From Paulownia fortunei (taxonomy: Eukaryota; Streptophyta; Magnoliopsida; Lamiales; Paulowniaceae): DNA of 64,000 nucleotides. A model generated the notes under the pieces. That model saw nothing but the letters and a program-made list of their open reading frames with translations. It was not told where the DNA came from and ran no database searches. Made by a program: the position numbers and the translations under genes. Location of the stretch: positions 6,900,060 through 6,964,059 of the forward strand of contig CM033108.1 of the NCBI GenBank assembly GCA_019321725.1, given 5' to 3'. Position 1 is the stretch's first letter; the number at the start of each line of letters is the position of its first letter. Below are positions 33,699-47,315 of this stretch, piece by piece.

Positions 33699-36600
33699 AC
33701 CAAAGAAATTTATTGCAGCAAAAAAATATCATTTTTTAACTGTAAATAAGGAGTTACTATAACTTTTACAAAACTTATTTTGTATCTCACATCATAAGTT
33801 TTAGTTTAAAAAATTATTGTACTTTCTAAAATATATATGATGTCAATCTCACCATCATAGACTTTTTGTTTCTTATATATATGGAGATATAACATTAGAA
33901 AATCTTAAACTCAGTTATCAATAGATAGAATTTGATTTAACCAAATAAAACATAATATAAAAAAAATTACAAGAAAAATTCAATGTAAATATAGTTAAAA
34001 AAAGGTAATATATGTTGTTGAAAGAAATTTAGAAAAAAAAAATCATTTGATATTTATTAGTTTGACATTTATGGTAAAACTAGGATGTCACTTAGAAATT
34101 ACACCCTTAAAAATTATAAAAATTAAAACACCAATATGATAATTATGATGAATCCAGGTACTAAAACAACTTAATTTAACAAAATGAAGTATAATGTAAA
34201 AGAGTGAAACTAGAACTAAAATTGGATTAAAGTGCATATATGTCACGTAAGAAGAAAAACTAAAAGAACTTCATTTGATATGTAACACTTTGACATTTGC
34301 ACCAAAAGTAAGATATTTCTTAAATTATATGTTAGTTCAAATACTAATATGATATTCATGATAAGATTCATGCACCAAATTTACTCTTAAAGTTAACTTA
34401 CTAAGTTGAACTATACATAGTAAATTTAAGGGGTTATTTGCACCTTTAGGTTTGAATTTTTGGCAACATCCCCTTAATTAATAAAAAATCTATGAAAACT
34501 TTAATTAAAGATCAAGATCCAATTGCTTTATTTTTGGAAAAATGCATAACATTTTAAAAACTAATTAGTAATGTTATATATATCAATAATGTTTTGAAGA
34601 AAATAAATGAATGAGATCAATTTCAAGTCTTACAGTCTTTTCAACAACATAAGGAGTATAGATTAATTTTTATACATAAAGAATAATTATAATTTTTATA
34701 ATTATACATCGTTCACAAATTTACAACTACATAAGTTTTATAATAAAATGAAAGACTAAAGTACAATTCCAAATGTAATTTGCAATAATACATACTTTAA
34801 TTATTATTACAAATATAACTTTAATATATCATCAAGTGTCCCTTTATATCCCCAAATCTTCTTCAAAAACTGGAAGTTTGTCTTTTTCCTATTGTAAATC
34901 TTTGAAAATCTTCTTCCAAAAGTTGTCCAATCATATGGCAATAAGCATATATAGAAGTTTTGTATCACATAATTTTAGTCGTTTAATATTGAGTATTATG
35001 CACAATTATATATTATTAATCTCTTGTCTAACTTTCTCAACAATTGACATATTTCTATTATAATTCTAGAGGGAAAAAAAAAGATGATTTTACAGCATAA
35101 TTGAAAAGAAAAAAATTAAAAAAGTTAATTGTGGGAGCTTTGATGCTAACTAAAAAGTAATTAGTTTTAAGGTAATTAAAATATAAGATACTATGAAAAT
35201 TTAGAGTAAAAATTGTTTTGGTATCCAAAGTTTTTCTATTAAGCTTTAACAATTTTTTTTATAAGGATGGATATAACTTTTAACCTTTCACATCCCAATT
35301 TAAATTCAACTATCAATTTAATTAGTTTTTCATGGTATATTCTTTTGATTAAATAAATTCAACAATTACGATAAGATAAACTTAAATTAATAATAAAATG
35401 TATTAAAAAAGATAAATGCTTATACTTGAAATTAATGAATGAGACTTTAAAATTGATTTTCTATGAAGAGGTTTAAGAAAAATAGTAGAGAGAACAAGAG
35501 ATATATTTGTGTTATTTTCATTGTGTTTTCTTAGCGTATTTTGTTTTAGTTAGGTCTTATCAGTAGAATGAAAAGTCTAAAAAAGTTTGCGAAAGAAGAA
35601 GAAAGTCCAAACAAATTTGTTGTAGCAAAATATGTCACTTTTAAACTCTAGATAAGAAGTTAATATGACTTTTAGAAATTTTATTTTATATCATACCTAA
35701 TAAGTTTTAGTTTTAAATTACAAATTTTCAAAGTATATTATAATTGTAATCTCTTTTATTCCATCACAGGCTCTTTATTTCTTCTTTTATGGAGGTATAT
35801 TGTTAGAAAAACTTAAATTTATATTATCAATAGATAGAATATGATTTAACCAAATGAAACATAATATAAAAAGTTGAAAGAAATACTGAAAGCAAATAAA
35901 GTTAAAAAGGGTATATACGTCATTGTAAGAAAATTAGAAGAAAAATTAAAAGAATTTCATTTAATTTGTATGAATTTGACAATTACGATAAAACTTGAGT
36001 TCACTTAATAAAATTACACCCTAAAATAATATTAAAATTCAGGCACCAAAATAATATTTATTATAAACTCCAAGTACCAAAATAATTTAATTTAACAAAA
36101 ATTGAAGTATAAAGGAACAATAATCAAATTTGGATAATTTCTAAATATGTATATACTCTATTGTAAGAAAAAAAAAAGAACTTCGTTTAATATGTAATAC
36201 TCTGACATTAACGTCGAAGTTAGGTATTTTTTAAATTACATGTTGATTCAGGTACCAATATGATATTCATGATAATATTTATGTACCAAATTTACTTTTA
36301 AATTTACAGTGTTGGGTTATTTGCAACTTGATATTTGAATATTTGATGACTAAATCCTCTTATTTGATCAAAGTTCTATCACATTTTATTTAAAGATCAA
36401 AGTACTATATCCCTTTTGTTTTTCAAGAAAGACATAACTTTTTAAAAATGAATTCATAGTTATATTTTATGATAAATAATTTAATGAGGAAAAAATGAAT
36501 GAGATTAACTTAAAATTTTAGAATAGTATAAATTAATTTTCATATATAAAGAATAATTATAATTTTTATAATTATATATTGTTCACAAATTTACATCTGC

Positions 36601-37460
36601 GTAGTTTTTTATAATAAATTGAAAGACTCAAATTCAATTATAAATATCATCTTTAATAATATAATAAATCATACACTTTCATAAATAGTTTCAGATATAT
36701 TTTTCGTCATGGATAAATAATAATACATATTCTATGTATTATTAAACCTAATGATATAAATTTTGGTCTAACATTTTTTCCATAATTATACATTTTAAAA
36801 CATGACCCTGACTTAATGTTTTTAAAATTGTATAAATTTCAATCATATAAAAGTTAGTTTATAATATTTCCTTTAGTAAATATACTTGAACCTTTAATTT
36901 TGATCTTTTACTTATTTATGAAACTTTATCTAAGTTAATTTTTGTTTTAAAATATTCATTTCAAAAACTTAAGTTTTTGCAAAGTAATTCCCAAATATAA
37001 AAGGTAATCCATATTATATATAATTGTTGAAGATTGCCTCAAAATTAAAATTTAGGTCTCCTATTTTTCTTTTTTAAGACTATTTATAGCTTTATAATTT
37101 ATCAAATGAAGATATTTTTTGTACAATAGAAGAGAGTTCAAATATAACTTTTGGCTTATCACTTTTTTATATTTTTATTAGAAACATGACTCTTGATTAA
37201 AATGATAGATTATTTTCATATACATTATGTTAGGGTTTTTAATTTTTAAATACAATGTTTTTTGAATCTTTGACATAAATGGACTAAAGAAATATTTACT
37301 AAAATTGTAAACCTAAAAAATAAACTTAAGTTCAAGTGTAATGATAAAAAATTTGAAGTTATTATTAAAATGGAAAATAAAACATATAAAAAGTAATTTT
37401 TTATGGATATTTAACATTGCATTTTTTTGTTTTTAGTTATATTTCTTTGTTGGAAACCAT

Positions 37461-37510
<50 letters not shown>
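37461..37510 (+). repeat. (GA)n microsatellite (copy 1)
   Basis: Fifty bases of GA with one interruption (GAAAGA). The two overlap copies stop being identical directly after it. Confidence 0.95.
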
Positions 37511-37513
<3 letters not shown>

Positions 37514-37841
37514 ATTGAGTCAGAGAAGTAAGATAGTTAAGATTAGTCTTTTTATATTTTAAATAGTAATTACAAATAATATCATGATGTTGTGCTTTGT
37601 TTTGGTAAATAAATAATTTAGTTTACTTGAAATTTTTTTATTAATATTATAATTTGTGGTTTATCAATTTTTAGCATATGAAATTACTCGATTTGATCAT
37701 GAAAATTCATAAAATCAAGTAAGAAAAAAACTTCTCTGGCCATCAAAATCATACAAGAGAATAATTAGTGCGATCATAAGTTCTCATAAGAACTTATTTA
37801 GTTATATTATTATTCCAAGTTTTAAATTTTCATTGAATTTT

Positions 37842-37941
37842 NNNNNNNNNNNNNNNNNNNNNNNNNNNNNNNNNNNNNNNNNNNNNNNNNNNNNNNNNNN
37901 NNNNNNNNNNNNNNNNNNNNNNNNNNNNNNNNNNNNNNNNN
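37842..37941. other. Assembly gap, 100 N
   Basis: Exactly 100 N, the conventional placeholder for a gap of unknown size between scaffolded contigs. The flanking contig ends carry the same 12.4 kb. Confidence 1.
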
Positions 37942-40900
37942 TTTCAGGAATTAACTCAAGTTTGGGGGTGGATTCATAAAATAAGAAATAATATACCACC
38001 AACTAATGAATGCATGTTCATCAATGTTCTTGAAAATGATGATGATGATGTTGATGGGAATTAATACTTGCCGCATTCAGGGAAGTCTTATCTTATTTTA
38101 TTTAACATTGAGGACAATATTAGTTCTAAGTTTGGGGGTGGATGTATGTGTTTCATTTGACTTTGTTTATTTATAACTTTTGAAAATTGATGAATGTTGT
38201 GCTTATGGATGAACTTGACTCTTGTGACAATTTTTATCTTTCTTGTAATCCTTTGGCATATTGGACACATAACCTTGAATATTTGGATTTTCTACATGCT
38301 TAGAAAAAGTCTATGTAAACTCAATACTTTTTTTTGCGATCTTATATAATTCTAGAACTTGTTTAATTATCATTTGAGATGAAATCCTAGGCTACATAAC
38401 ATTAGATAAGTGGTTTAGGCTATTTTTGGACCGTTTAAACCTTTCAAACCATCCTATTTATGATGTATAATCCATAATGTCCCTCCTGAGCCTATTAAGC
38501 CATTTTCTTAGTCACCCTACAAATCAACTTCAACCAATGAATTAATTTTTTTTAATCTTACATATTATCCCACACTCAGCTCATTGCTATTCTAGTAACA
38601 TTATTTTGAACATTAAAAGTGGTTTAAAAAAATAGCAAAAGAGAGGTGGTGATTTGTACAAAACTCCAAAAACAAAAGAGTAAATAAATATGAGAAAAGA
38701 GTGCAACACCCATTGTTCATAAAAATAAATAAGTTTGGGGGTATAGCACTTCAAAAAAAAATATATGAAAAACTAGGAGTTTAACGAATAAAGTGGTGTG
38801 GCAAATCAAAAAAAGAAAGGTTCGTAAAGGTGTGTGATGAAAATGTGGTGGTGCTCATCAACAAGGTTCTAGAATAGTTGTGTGCTATGAGTAATTTGAG
38901 CCACTATATTATCTTTTATCCTACCATTACCTTAGCCACACATTATAAGCTTTCAAAGTCCTAATGGTCTTTGATGTTATGTTAGTTTACATTAGTGGAG
39001 AGTGACATGAAAAACAAGCCTATGGAATTCAAAAACACATAAATAAGAGATCAATAATTTTATTGAGTTTTCATAAACCAATTGAGTGGCGAAAAGTTAG
39101 ATGTAAGAGGCTACACACACACTCAAAGGATTTAAAGATAGGTGAATTTGGCACTTGAGTTGAAATCGTGCATTTTAATGATATTTTGAGATTTCCTTGA
39201 GTTATAAACTCACAACATTTTTTGAAGCTCATTTGGTTAGTAGGTTGTGACCATCACTTATTACTTTACTTGTTTTATTTTTTTCTTTTGCTCGAGCACT
39301 AGCAAAATGTTAAGTTTGGGGGTATTTGGTGAGTGGATTTTATACCCATTAATTGAGTACCATTTGCTTAAATTTTTTATTAGTTTTCTAGTGTTTATGT
39401 TACTTTTTATGCATTTAGTTTGAAATATTTTAGGCAATATCAAAATGAGAAGAAAATGGAAAGAAACATAAAACTTGGTTAAAATTTAGAATAATCTGTT
39501 TTATAGTGTTGTTGAGGCCAGTGTTCGTATTTCAATCATAACTCTTTACTCCAATATCATTTTAACTTGATTATTAAACCATTAGAAAGCCCCGCGATAG
39601 TTCTATAACTTATATGTTTATGATAAAATTTAGTTCTTTTGATTTCAATGAGAAAAAGTAGGTTAAAAAGTCTGCACTTGACTAAAACTTTCTAGTTTAA
39701 CATATCTTGGTATTATAGGCATAACTCTTTCCACATATTTCATATTAAGTTGATTTAACTTCCTATGAAAATCCATGACATAGAGCTACAATTAATATGT
39801 AGATATCAAAAGCCAGTTGGGCCTTTAAAGTAGTAAAAAATTAGTTGAAAAAGGTTATATGCGCTGTAGGAATTGGTTTTGGACAGCAAATGCAGCAGCG
39901 CCTAGTCATTGCAAAGTTTGCTTTGAACAGAATGTGCAGCGCCTAGGCACTGCCAATTGGCACCTAGGTGCTACCTGGTGGATAAATAAGGGCAAAATGA
40001 TGCCCTCTTTAGGGCATCTCTATCTAATTTTTATGATCCCTAGAGCCTCCATTTCAGATTTTAAGAGAGGGGGACACGGAGAGAAGAGAAAACAAGGTAA
40101 GAAAGAAGAAGGAAGAAGAGAAAAAGATGAGAGATTTCTTTCATGAGTGAGAAAAAAACATCTAAAAAGGAAGAAACTCTTCCTACTTCCAAGTTTTATT
40201 TCATTTTCCTCTTTCTCTCATTAATTATGTGTATGAATACTGTTCATTTATCTTTCATTTTTACCATTATGAACTAATTTATTTTTCTAGGATTGTGATG
40301 TAATCTAATTATGATGTTTTGAATATTTGCATCAATTCAATTCTTGATTTATTTTTCAAGTTGAGCTTTTTATATTGTTCTTAATGCTTTTAGTTACTTG
40401 ACCACTAATTGAATGATTCGCTAATCATATTAACTCGTGAGGTGATATATGTATCTAGTTCTATGTGTAGAAAATCATAAATTGCATGTGAGATAGGAAT
40501 ATACTTACATGGTTTGTGTAGTCTTGTTTGAGATCTATAAAACCTAATGAATTGTTGATTGTTGTAATTCATATAGGAATATAGTGGGTTAGCAATTGAT
40601 GATATTTTCATTAGACCTTGGGAGAGGCTTGTGGATAATTTAGGGATTCTCAAGTATCATTTGGGAATTAAATTGAGATTGATGAGATAAATTATTCAAT
40701 TTGGATTAATTATGGTGAAATCATAATAACCCTAGGCTTTTAAGTTTTTGATCATTAGTTAATTTTGATTATTAGTTAGTTTAGGTAGACTTAGTTTATA
40801 ATCATAAACAATTATTTTTGTTTATTCAAATAAAATTATAGTTAACATAATTTTGATACTTAATAATTCAACAGTTCTCGTGGGAATGATACTCTACTCA

Positions 40901-40955
40901 TTATTTTATTACTTATAACGATAACGTACACTTGCGTTCACAAAAATTCGCAACA
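37942..40955 (+). mobile_element. Non-autonomous gypsy element, 3' part (copy 2)
   Basis: Duplicate of 25453-28466: noncoding region with the AAGTTTGGGGGT words at 37958, 38128, 38731 and 39312, then the 3' LTR at 39327-40955. Its 5' part is missing because contig 2 starts here. Confidence 0.9.
39327..40955 (+). repeat. 3' LTR of the gypsy element (copy 2)
   Basis: Duplicate of 26838-28466, followed by TGATG at 40956-40960. Confidence 0.9.
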
Positions 40956-41575
40956 TGATGCTCTAGAGGATCCTATGTTAGATAGAGGTTCTTATCAAAG
41001 GCTTGTTGGGAGGCTTATCCATTTGGTGCATACGAGGCCATATATTTTATCTGTGGTATGTGTTGTTAGTCAATTTATACACAATCTTAAAGAAGCACAT
41101 TTCAAGGCCGTTCATAGAATCCTATAATACTTGAAGGGCAGCCCTGGAAGAGGTATTTTGTTTAAGAAAGGAGAAAGCATGACATTGGAATCTTATAACC
41201 TGAAGGAGTAATAAGCAAAACATGGTGGCAAGATTGGGTGCAGAGTCAGAGTTTAGATCAATGGCGATGGGAATATGTGAACAACTTAGTTAAAGATAAT
41301 TCTTGCTGACCTCAAGATTAAATGGGATAGAGATTGTATTTCAACATCAAATCTGCTATCAGTATTGCTCATAATCCCATACAACACGATGAAACCAAAC
41401 ATATCAAAGCCAACATACATTTTATCAAGGAGAAACTTGACAGTGGCCTAATATGTACTCCATTTGTTTCTACAAGGGATCAATTAGTAGATATACTTAC
41501 AAAAGAATTGCCAAGCACTGTGTTTCAGGAAATTGTTAACAAGCTTGGAATGGAGAATAGTCATTTATCAGCTTG
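40956..41575 (+). pseudogene. Copia A RT end and RNase H (copy 2)
   Basis: Duplicate of 28467-29086, including the RNase H open frame at 41334-41576. Confidence 0.88.
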
Positions 41576-41583
41576 AGGGAGAG

Positions 41584-41805
41584 TGTCAAATTATGAGGCT
41601 TTATTATGAAAGTTGTGTGATTTTACCAAATTTTTAGGAGTTTTGATTGGTTATATATATCAATTGATTAGATGTCTATGTCAATTGATTGGTTTCCTAT
41701 TTGTAGAGATTTTATTACTATTCTTAGGTTGCAGCACATATATATAATGAATCAGTAACTTGTTCTATAGTAAAAAATTCATTTTCTCTTAAGTATTTTT
41801 TCTCA
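41584..41805 (+). repeat. 3' LTR of copia A (copy 2)
   Basis: Duplicate of 29095-29316. Confidence 0.85.
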
Positions 41806-41818
41806 ATAATTTACGATG

Positions 41819-42606
41819 GATGACAATGAAGAAATTTGGGGAGTTAAAATCATTTTTACAATCACATTTGAAATAAAAGGATCTTAGGAAATTGAGATAC
41901 TTTATTAGGTTTGAAGAAGCAAGATCATGGCATGGCATGCACTTTGTCAAAGGAAATACTCTTAATTTATTACATGGGACATATCTGTTAGGTGAGTTAT
42001 TCAATAATTTAAAACAATACAAGCAACTAGTTGGAAAATTAAACTACTTAGTTCTTGGTGGACGTGACATTTCATCTGCAATTCAATTTCTTAATTCAAC
42101 TCATACTAGTTGCCAGGATGATGTCATTCAGGTTGTAAGTCATTCGGGTTGTAAGATTATCAAAAGGTTTTGGCTTGGGATTATATAAGAGAGCTATGGG
42201 CATCGTAACATTGTGGGGGTGTGCTGAAGCTATGCTAAATCTTTATCATAGAGGAGGTCCATTACCAAGTACTGTATTTTTGTTGGAGATAACTTGGTTT
42301 CTTGGAAAAGTAAGAAGCAAAATAGGTTGAGTGCAAATGCATAGCCATGGCGTCCGCTACAGTACATATGAATTATTTTAGGTGAAGAACTTGGATTCAT
42401 GAACCCTCCTCCACCAATGGATTTAGTATATGATATGAGCGCAATCCAAATTGCAAATAATTTATTTTCCATGAAAGTACAAAGTATATTAAGTTTGACT
42501 GTCACTTCATGCAGAAAAGATCTTGGAGAAAGCTGCTTCCACATTCAAGTGATCAACAGTTTTATTTATTACGAATCTGTTGAATGGATAAAGGGTTATC
42601 TATAAC
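41819..42606 (+). pseudogene. Copia B RT-RNase H fragment (copy 2)
   Basis: Duplicate of 29330-30117. Confidence 0.75.
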
Positions 42607-42636
42607 AATCTTGGGATCGCACAAAACATGCAAAAT

Positions 42637-43007
42637 TATAAAATTAGTCCTATAATTAAGGAGATGTGTCAAAAAATATTCTGTTATAATTTAATTTTAC
42701 AGAATTATCCTGTAATTATTAAAAAGTCATAGATTGAGTCTAAAGTTTGCCTAAAATTTTAAAATTGACTGGAAAATATCACATACGCAACATATGACGG
42801 CCAAAATTTGGGAATTTTTGAGATTTTGGCTAATTTTACTTATATAGATTTGACCCAACCGAGTTGACCCCTAGGTGGAGGAGTGAGGCAGCATGAAACA
42901 ACATACCTAAGAAAGCCTATTTTGAAGAAAAAAATGCCATAACTCAACACACCTAAACACAATTTGAAAGAAAATCAATTCGTTGCCCAAAATATGCCAA
43001 ATGCCAT
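42637..43007 (+). repeat. Dispersed repeat R (copy 2 of the 30148 copy)
   Basis: Duplicate of 30148-30518. Confidence 0.65.
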
Positions 43008-43221
43008 TTCAATTTTTTCCTTTTCCTTTTCCTTTATCTTTTTTTCCACCTTTCCATTTTAATTATTTTACTTTTCTTTTTCTTCCTCATCTTCTTTCTA
43101 AACCTCTTATCCCCACCACCCATTCCACTGTTCCACCACCTCACTCCGCCACCACCCATCTTACCTATCAAAACTTTCCATCCCTTGCCATCTGAGCCCC
43201 CATCTTAAACCCTAGCACCCC

Positions 43222-44690
43222 ATCACAATGGGAGCAAACATCTGAAGGTAATCAATGCCACAAGTTTGAGTATATCCTTAGGTGAACAACCTTGCCTTGT
43301 ATCTTTCTACGAAATCATCAGACTTGTACTTCACTATAAAAATATATCTACATCCCATCAGTTTCTTTTCTCTCGGCAATTTAACTAACTCCCATGTCTT
43401 GTCTTTTGCAAGAGCCTCCATCTCCACTTTCATAGCATCCTCCCATTTCTTGTCACCTAATGCTTCAGATAGATTTCTTGGAATGGGAATTGTATGAGTG
43501 CTGCTTGGAAGGATTTACAATTTTGGGATAGGTTTTATAGGTCATCAGTAAATATAGTGGATGTTTAGTGTAAGTTCTGGTTTCTTTCCTAAGTGTAATT
43601 GGTAGGTCGACATCATTTCTTTTTTCATGTTCATTTTATAGGCTCTCTATGTTGTTCATCTATGGGCTCTCTAGGCTTAGTTGATAGTGTAATATTTTTA
43701 GTAAATGTGGAAATGATTTTGGGATTCTAAATCGAGAGACTGAAATTTTCCTCCTGGAATAGACCTGCAGTGTTGAACATTATCATGTTTCCCCTTATCT
43801 TCAGCCCAACTCGGTCGGTTGGCCCACCTAAGAGATGATTATCATTTTACATAACTTGGATGACTCAACAAATGGTACAAATTTCAAATGAGTGGATTGG
43901 TGACTCTACTGAAACTGGTTCAATAGATACTAAAATGGACGTAAACTAAAACGGACCTAACTGGAGACTTAGGTTCAATAGTTAAACATACTCTACTGGA
44001 GGCTCACTAAAATGGGCTGACTAGGAAAATCAAGTATAAACAGGTCATTTGCTCTATCTTCACTCAAGTTCTCTGCCTGCAGATAGGTTTTTCGAAAAAG
44101 GACATATTTTTTGCAAAGTAATATCAATAGAGATAAAAAAATTCCTTATAGGTGGATGGTAACATTTGTATCATTTTTGTGTGGAAGAATACCTAATGAA
44201 AATTCATTGAAGAGCATGTGGATCAAGTTTTACTTTGTTTTGAGAATGAACATGAACAAAGGCAACACTTCCAAAAATTCTAGGAATAAGATTATTTGAA
44301 GCATTGAAAGTGGGAAATAGTTTTTTGAGAATTTCAATTGGGCTTTTGAACTCAACGACCCGAGTTGGAAGTCTATTAATATTATAAGCCTCGGTTAAAA
44401 CAACTTCCCCAAATGTTGTTTAGGAATAATTTTGTGAAACAATAAAGCTCTTAACATCAAGGAGATGACCATTTTTATGTTTGTCCACTCCATTTTCAAA
44501 TGATAAATTCATGTTACTCGGGTATAATCATCAATAAACGAAACAAACCACTTAGCACCTAAAATATGCGGAACCTAGAGGCTCCCCAAATATCACTATG
44601 AATGAGAGAAAAATGAATAAGAGTTTCTGTATTGCTTATTGGAAAAGAAACACTTTGTGCTTGGGAAGTTCACAATCATCTATATTTATA
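43222..44690 (-). pseudogene. Copia C integrase to RT start (copy 2)
   Basis: Duplicate of 30733-32201. In this copy the other half of the same element is reachable: deleting 44691-50555 joins minus-strand text LFESFYC (from 50556 upward) to NINIDDCELPKHK in one open frame. Confidence 0.85.
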
Positions 44691-44828
44691 TCTATACTAA
44701 AAGTGTGAATAGCTTGGAAAGTTTCTTGGATTTTTTTATACTACAAAAATATCCTTTCAGCATAGTTAATTTTAAGGGTAATTAAGTAATTTGATGTTTA
44801 TTAAGCTTTTATTTGTTTAATTATATGA

Positions 44829-47270
44829 TAAGTGTCCTTTTACATGCCAAATTTTTCTTCCAAAACTAATAATATATCTTCTTTCTATCATAACTCTTGG
44901 AATACTTCGAAATTTCAAATAATACCACTTCCCTTTAAACTAGATTACAAAAGCTTTCCAACCGTAAGTGATAAGCATATATAGAGGAATTCAATGAAAG
45001 AGTTTTAGCCGTTTAAAGTTGAGTAGAATGTAAAGATGTGTGTTTATGATATTTTTTGCAAATTTCCTCAACAATTGAAATATATCTATTATAATTCTAG
45101 AGGAAAAAGAAAGTTGAATTTGCAGCAAAATGAAAAAAAAAACATAAAAAAGTTAATTCTAGGAGTTTTGATGCTAAGTAAAAAGAAAATAGGGCAAAAT
45201 ACTATTATCCCCCTAAACTTTATCTGTGGTCGCAAACACTCCCTGACCTAAAACGTATCATTTAATCCCCCGAATTAATTACTTGAACAAAATTACCCTT
45301 AATGAGTTTATACAGATTTTGGTATATTTTGAATATTTTTCACCCTAAATTCAATTTCAAATTCTTTTTTTATTATAAAAATATTTTAAATTATAATTTT
45401 TTTAAAAAATTAATTAGTAACTTAAGTAATCCAAATTTTAAAAAACTAAAGTAATAAATGAGTATAATAAATACAAATTAAAAAGATTTTAAAACTAAAT
45501 TTAGTGTGCAAAGTATTCAAAGTACACTAGAAACTACATAAATTCATTTCATTAAGAGTAATTTTGTCAAAATATTTAAATATGGGGGGTTATGATAAAT
45601 TGTCAAAGAGGTTTTTTTGTCACCATAGGTAAAGTTCATAGGCAATTTATGTATTTTGCCCCAAAAGTAACTAGTTTTAAGATTAACAAAATATAAGATA
45701 CTATTAAAAATTAGAAAAACAAAATTATTTTTGATATCCAAGTAATTTCATTATTTTTTTTTTGTAATAATGGTTATACCTTTTAACTTCACATCCTAAT
45801 TTAGATTCAATTATCAATTTATTTAATTTTTCATGATATTATTTTTTGATTGATTAAATTCAATCATGATGGTAATATAAACATTAGTTTGAATAACGAG
45901 AAATAAACATATTAAAAAGATTATAAACATGCTTATACTAAAATAAAAACAATCAAAAAGGATTGAAATAAAACTTGATGAGAGTTATATATTTTAAATT
46001 AATGAGATGAGAGTTTAAAATTAATTTTTAATATAGAGATTTAAGAAAGAGTAGAGAAAACAACAGAAATATTTGTTACTTTTATTGTGTTTTCTTGCAT
46101 TATTTGTTTTAATAGACCTTATCAATAGGATAAAAAGCACAAAGAATCGAGAAGAAGAAGAAGAAGAAAAAGAAAAAGAAGAAGAAAGACCAAAGAAATT
46201 TATTGCAGCAAAAAAATATCATTTTTTAACTGTAAATAAGGAGTTACTATAACTTTTACAAAACTTATTTTGTATCTCACATCATAAGTTTTAGTTTAAA
46301 AAATTATTGTACTTTCTAAAATATATATGATGTCAATCTCACCATCATAGACTTTTTGTTTCTTATATATATGGAGATATAACATTAGAAAATCTTAAAC
46401 TCAGTTATCAATAGATAGAATTTGATTTAACCAAATAAAACATAATATAAAAAAAATTACAAGAAAAATTCAATGTAAATATAGTTAAAAAAAGGTAATA
46501 TATGTTGTTGAAAGAAATTTAGAAAAAAAAAATCATTTGATATTTATTAGTTTGACATTTATGGTAAAACTAGGATGTCACTTAGAAATTACACCCTTAA
46601 AAATTATAAAAATTAAAACACCAATATGATAATTATGATGAATCCAGGTACTAAAACAACTTAATTTAACAAAATGAAGTATAATGTAAAAGAGTGAAAC
46701 TAGAACTAAAATTGGATTAAAGTGCATATATGTCACGTAAGAAGAAAAACTAAAAGAACTTCATTTGATATGTAACACTTTGACATTTGCACCAAAAGTA
46801 AGATATTTCTTAAATTATATGTTAGTTCAAATACTAATATGATATTCATGATAAGATTCATGCACCAAATTTACTCTTAAAGTTAACTTACTAAGTTGAA
46901 CTATACATAGTAAATTTAAGGGGTTATTTGCACCTTTAGGTTTGAATTTTTGGCAACATCCCCTTAATTAATAAAAAATCTATGAAAACTTTAATTAAAG
47001 ATCAAGATCCAATTGCTTTATTTTTGGAAAAATGCATAACATTTTAAAAACTAATTAGTAATGTTATATATATCAATAATGTTTTGAAGAAAATAAATGA
47101 ATGAGATCAATTTCAAGTCTTACAGTCTTTTCAACAACATAAGGAGTATAGATTAATTTTTATACATAAAGAATAATTATAATTTTTATAATTATACATC
47201 GTTCACAAATTTACAACTACATAAGTTTTATAATAAAATGAAAGACTAAAGTACAATTCCAAATGTAATT
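44829..47270 (+). repeat. Helitron internal direct repeat, unit 1
   Basis: Starts near GATAAGTGTCC and aligns with unit 2 through many blocks: ATAAGCATATATAG, TTCTATTATAATTCTAGAGG or close variant, GAGNTTTGATGCTAA, a TTTTCATTGTGTTTTCTT-like block, and GAATAATTATAATTTTTATA. It contains the MITE that unit 2 lacks. The copy-1 version is 32340-34780. Confidence 0.75.
45192..45662. mobile_element. MITE inside the Helitron (copy 2)
   Basis: Duplicate of 32703-33172. One extra T in a T run makes it 471 bp. Confidence 0.75.
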
Positions 47271-47315
47271 TGCAATAATACATACTTTAATTATTATTAC
47301 AAATATAACTTTAAT

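Larger units (their letters stand above)
25453..37841. repeat. Copy 1 of a 12.4-kb contig-end overlap (probable false duplication)
   Basis: This stretch recurs at 37942-50325 on the same strand. The offset is 12489 up to about 32913, then 12490 because of one extra T in a T run at about 45403. I saw no other difference up to the (GA)n tract at 37461-37510. The last 331 bases differ by about 13 substitutions and a 6-bp indel. Copy 1 ends exactly at the N gap and copy 2 begins exactly after it. Confidence 0.95.
32202..37841 (+). mobile_element. Non-autonomous Helitron, copy 1 (cut by the sequence gap)
   Basis: Begins TCTATACTAAAAGTGTG directly after an A of copia C and runs to the N gap. The full-length version is at 44691-50555. 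It is AT-rich, without a Rep-helicase frame. Internal structure is described under the complete copy. Orientation is given with the TC end at the left. Confidence 0.85.
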
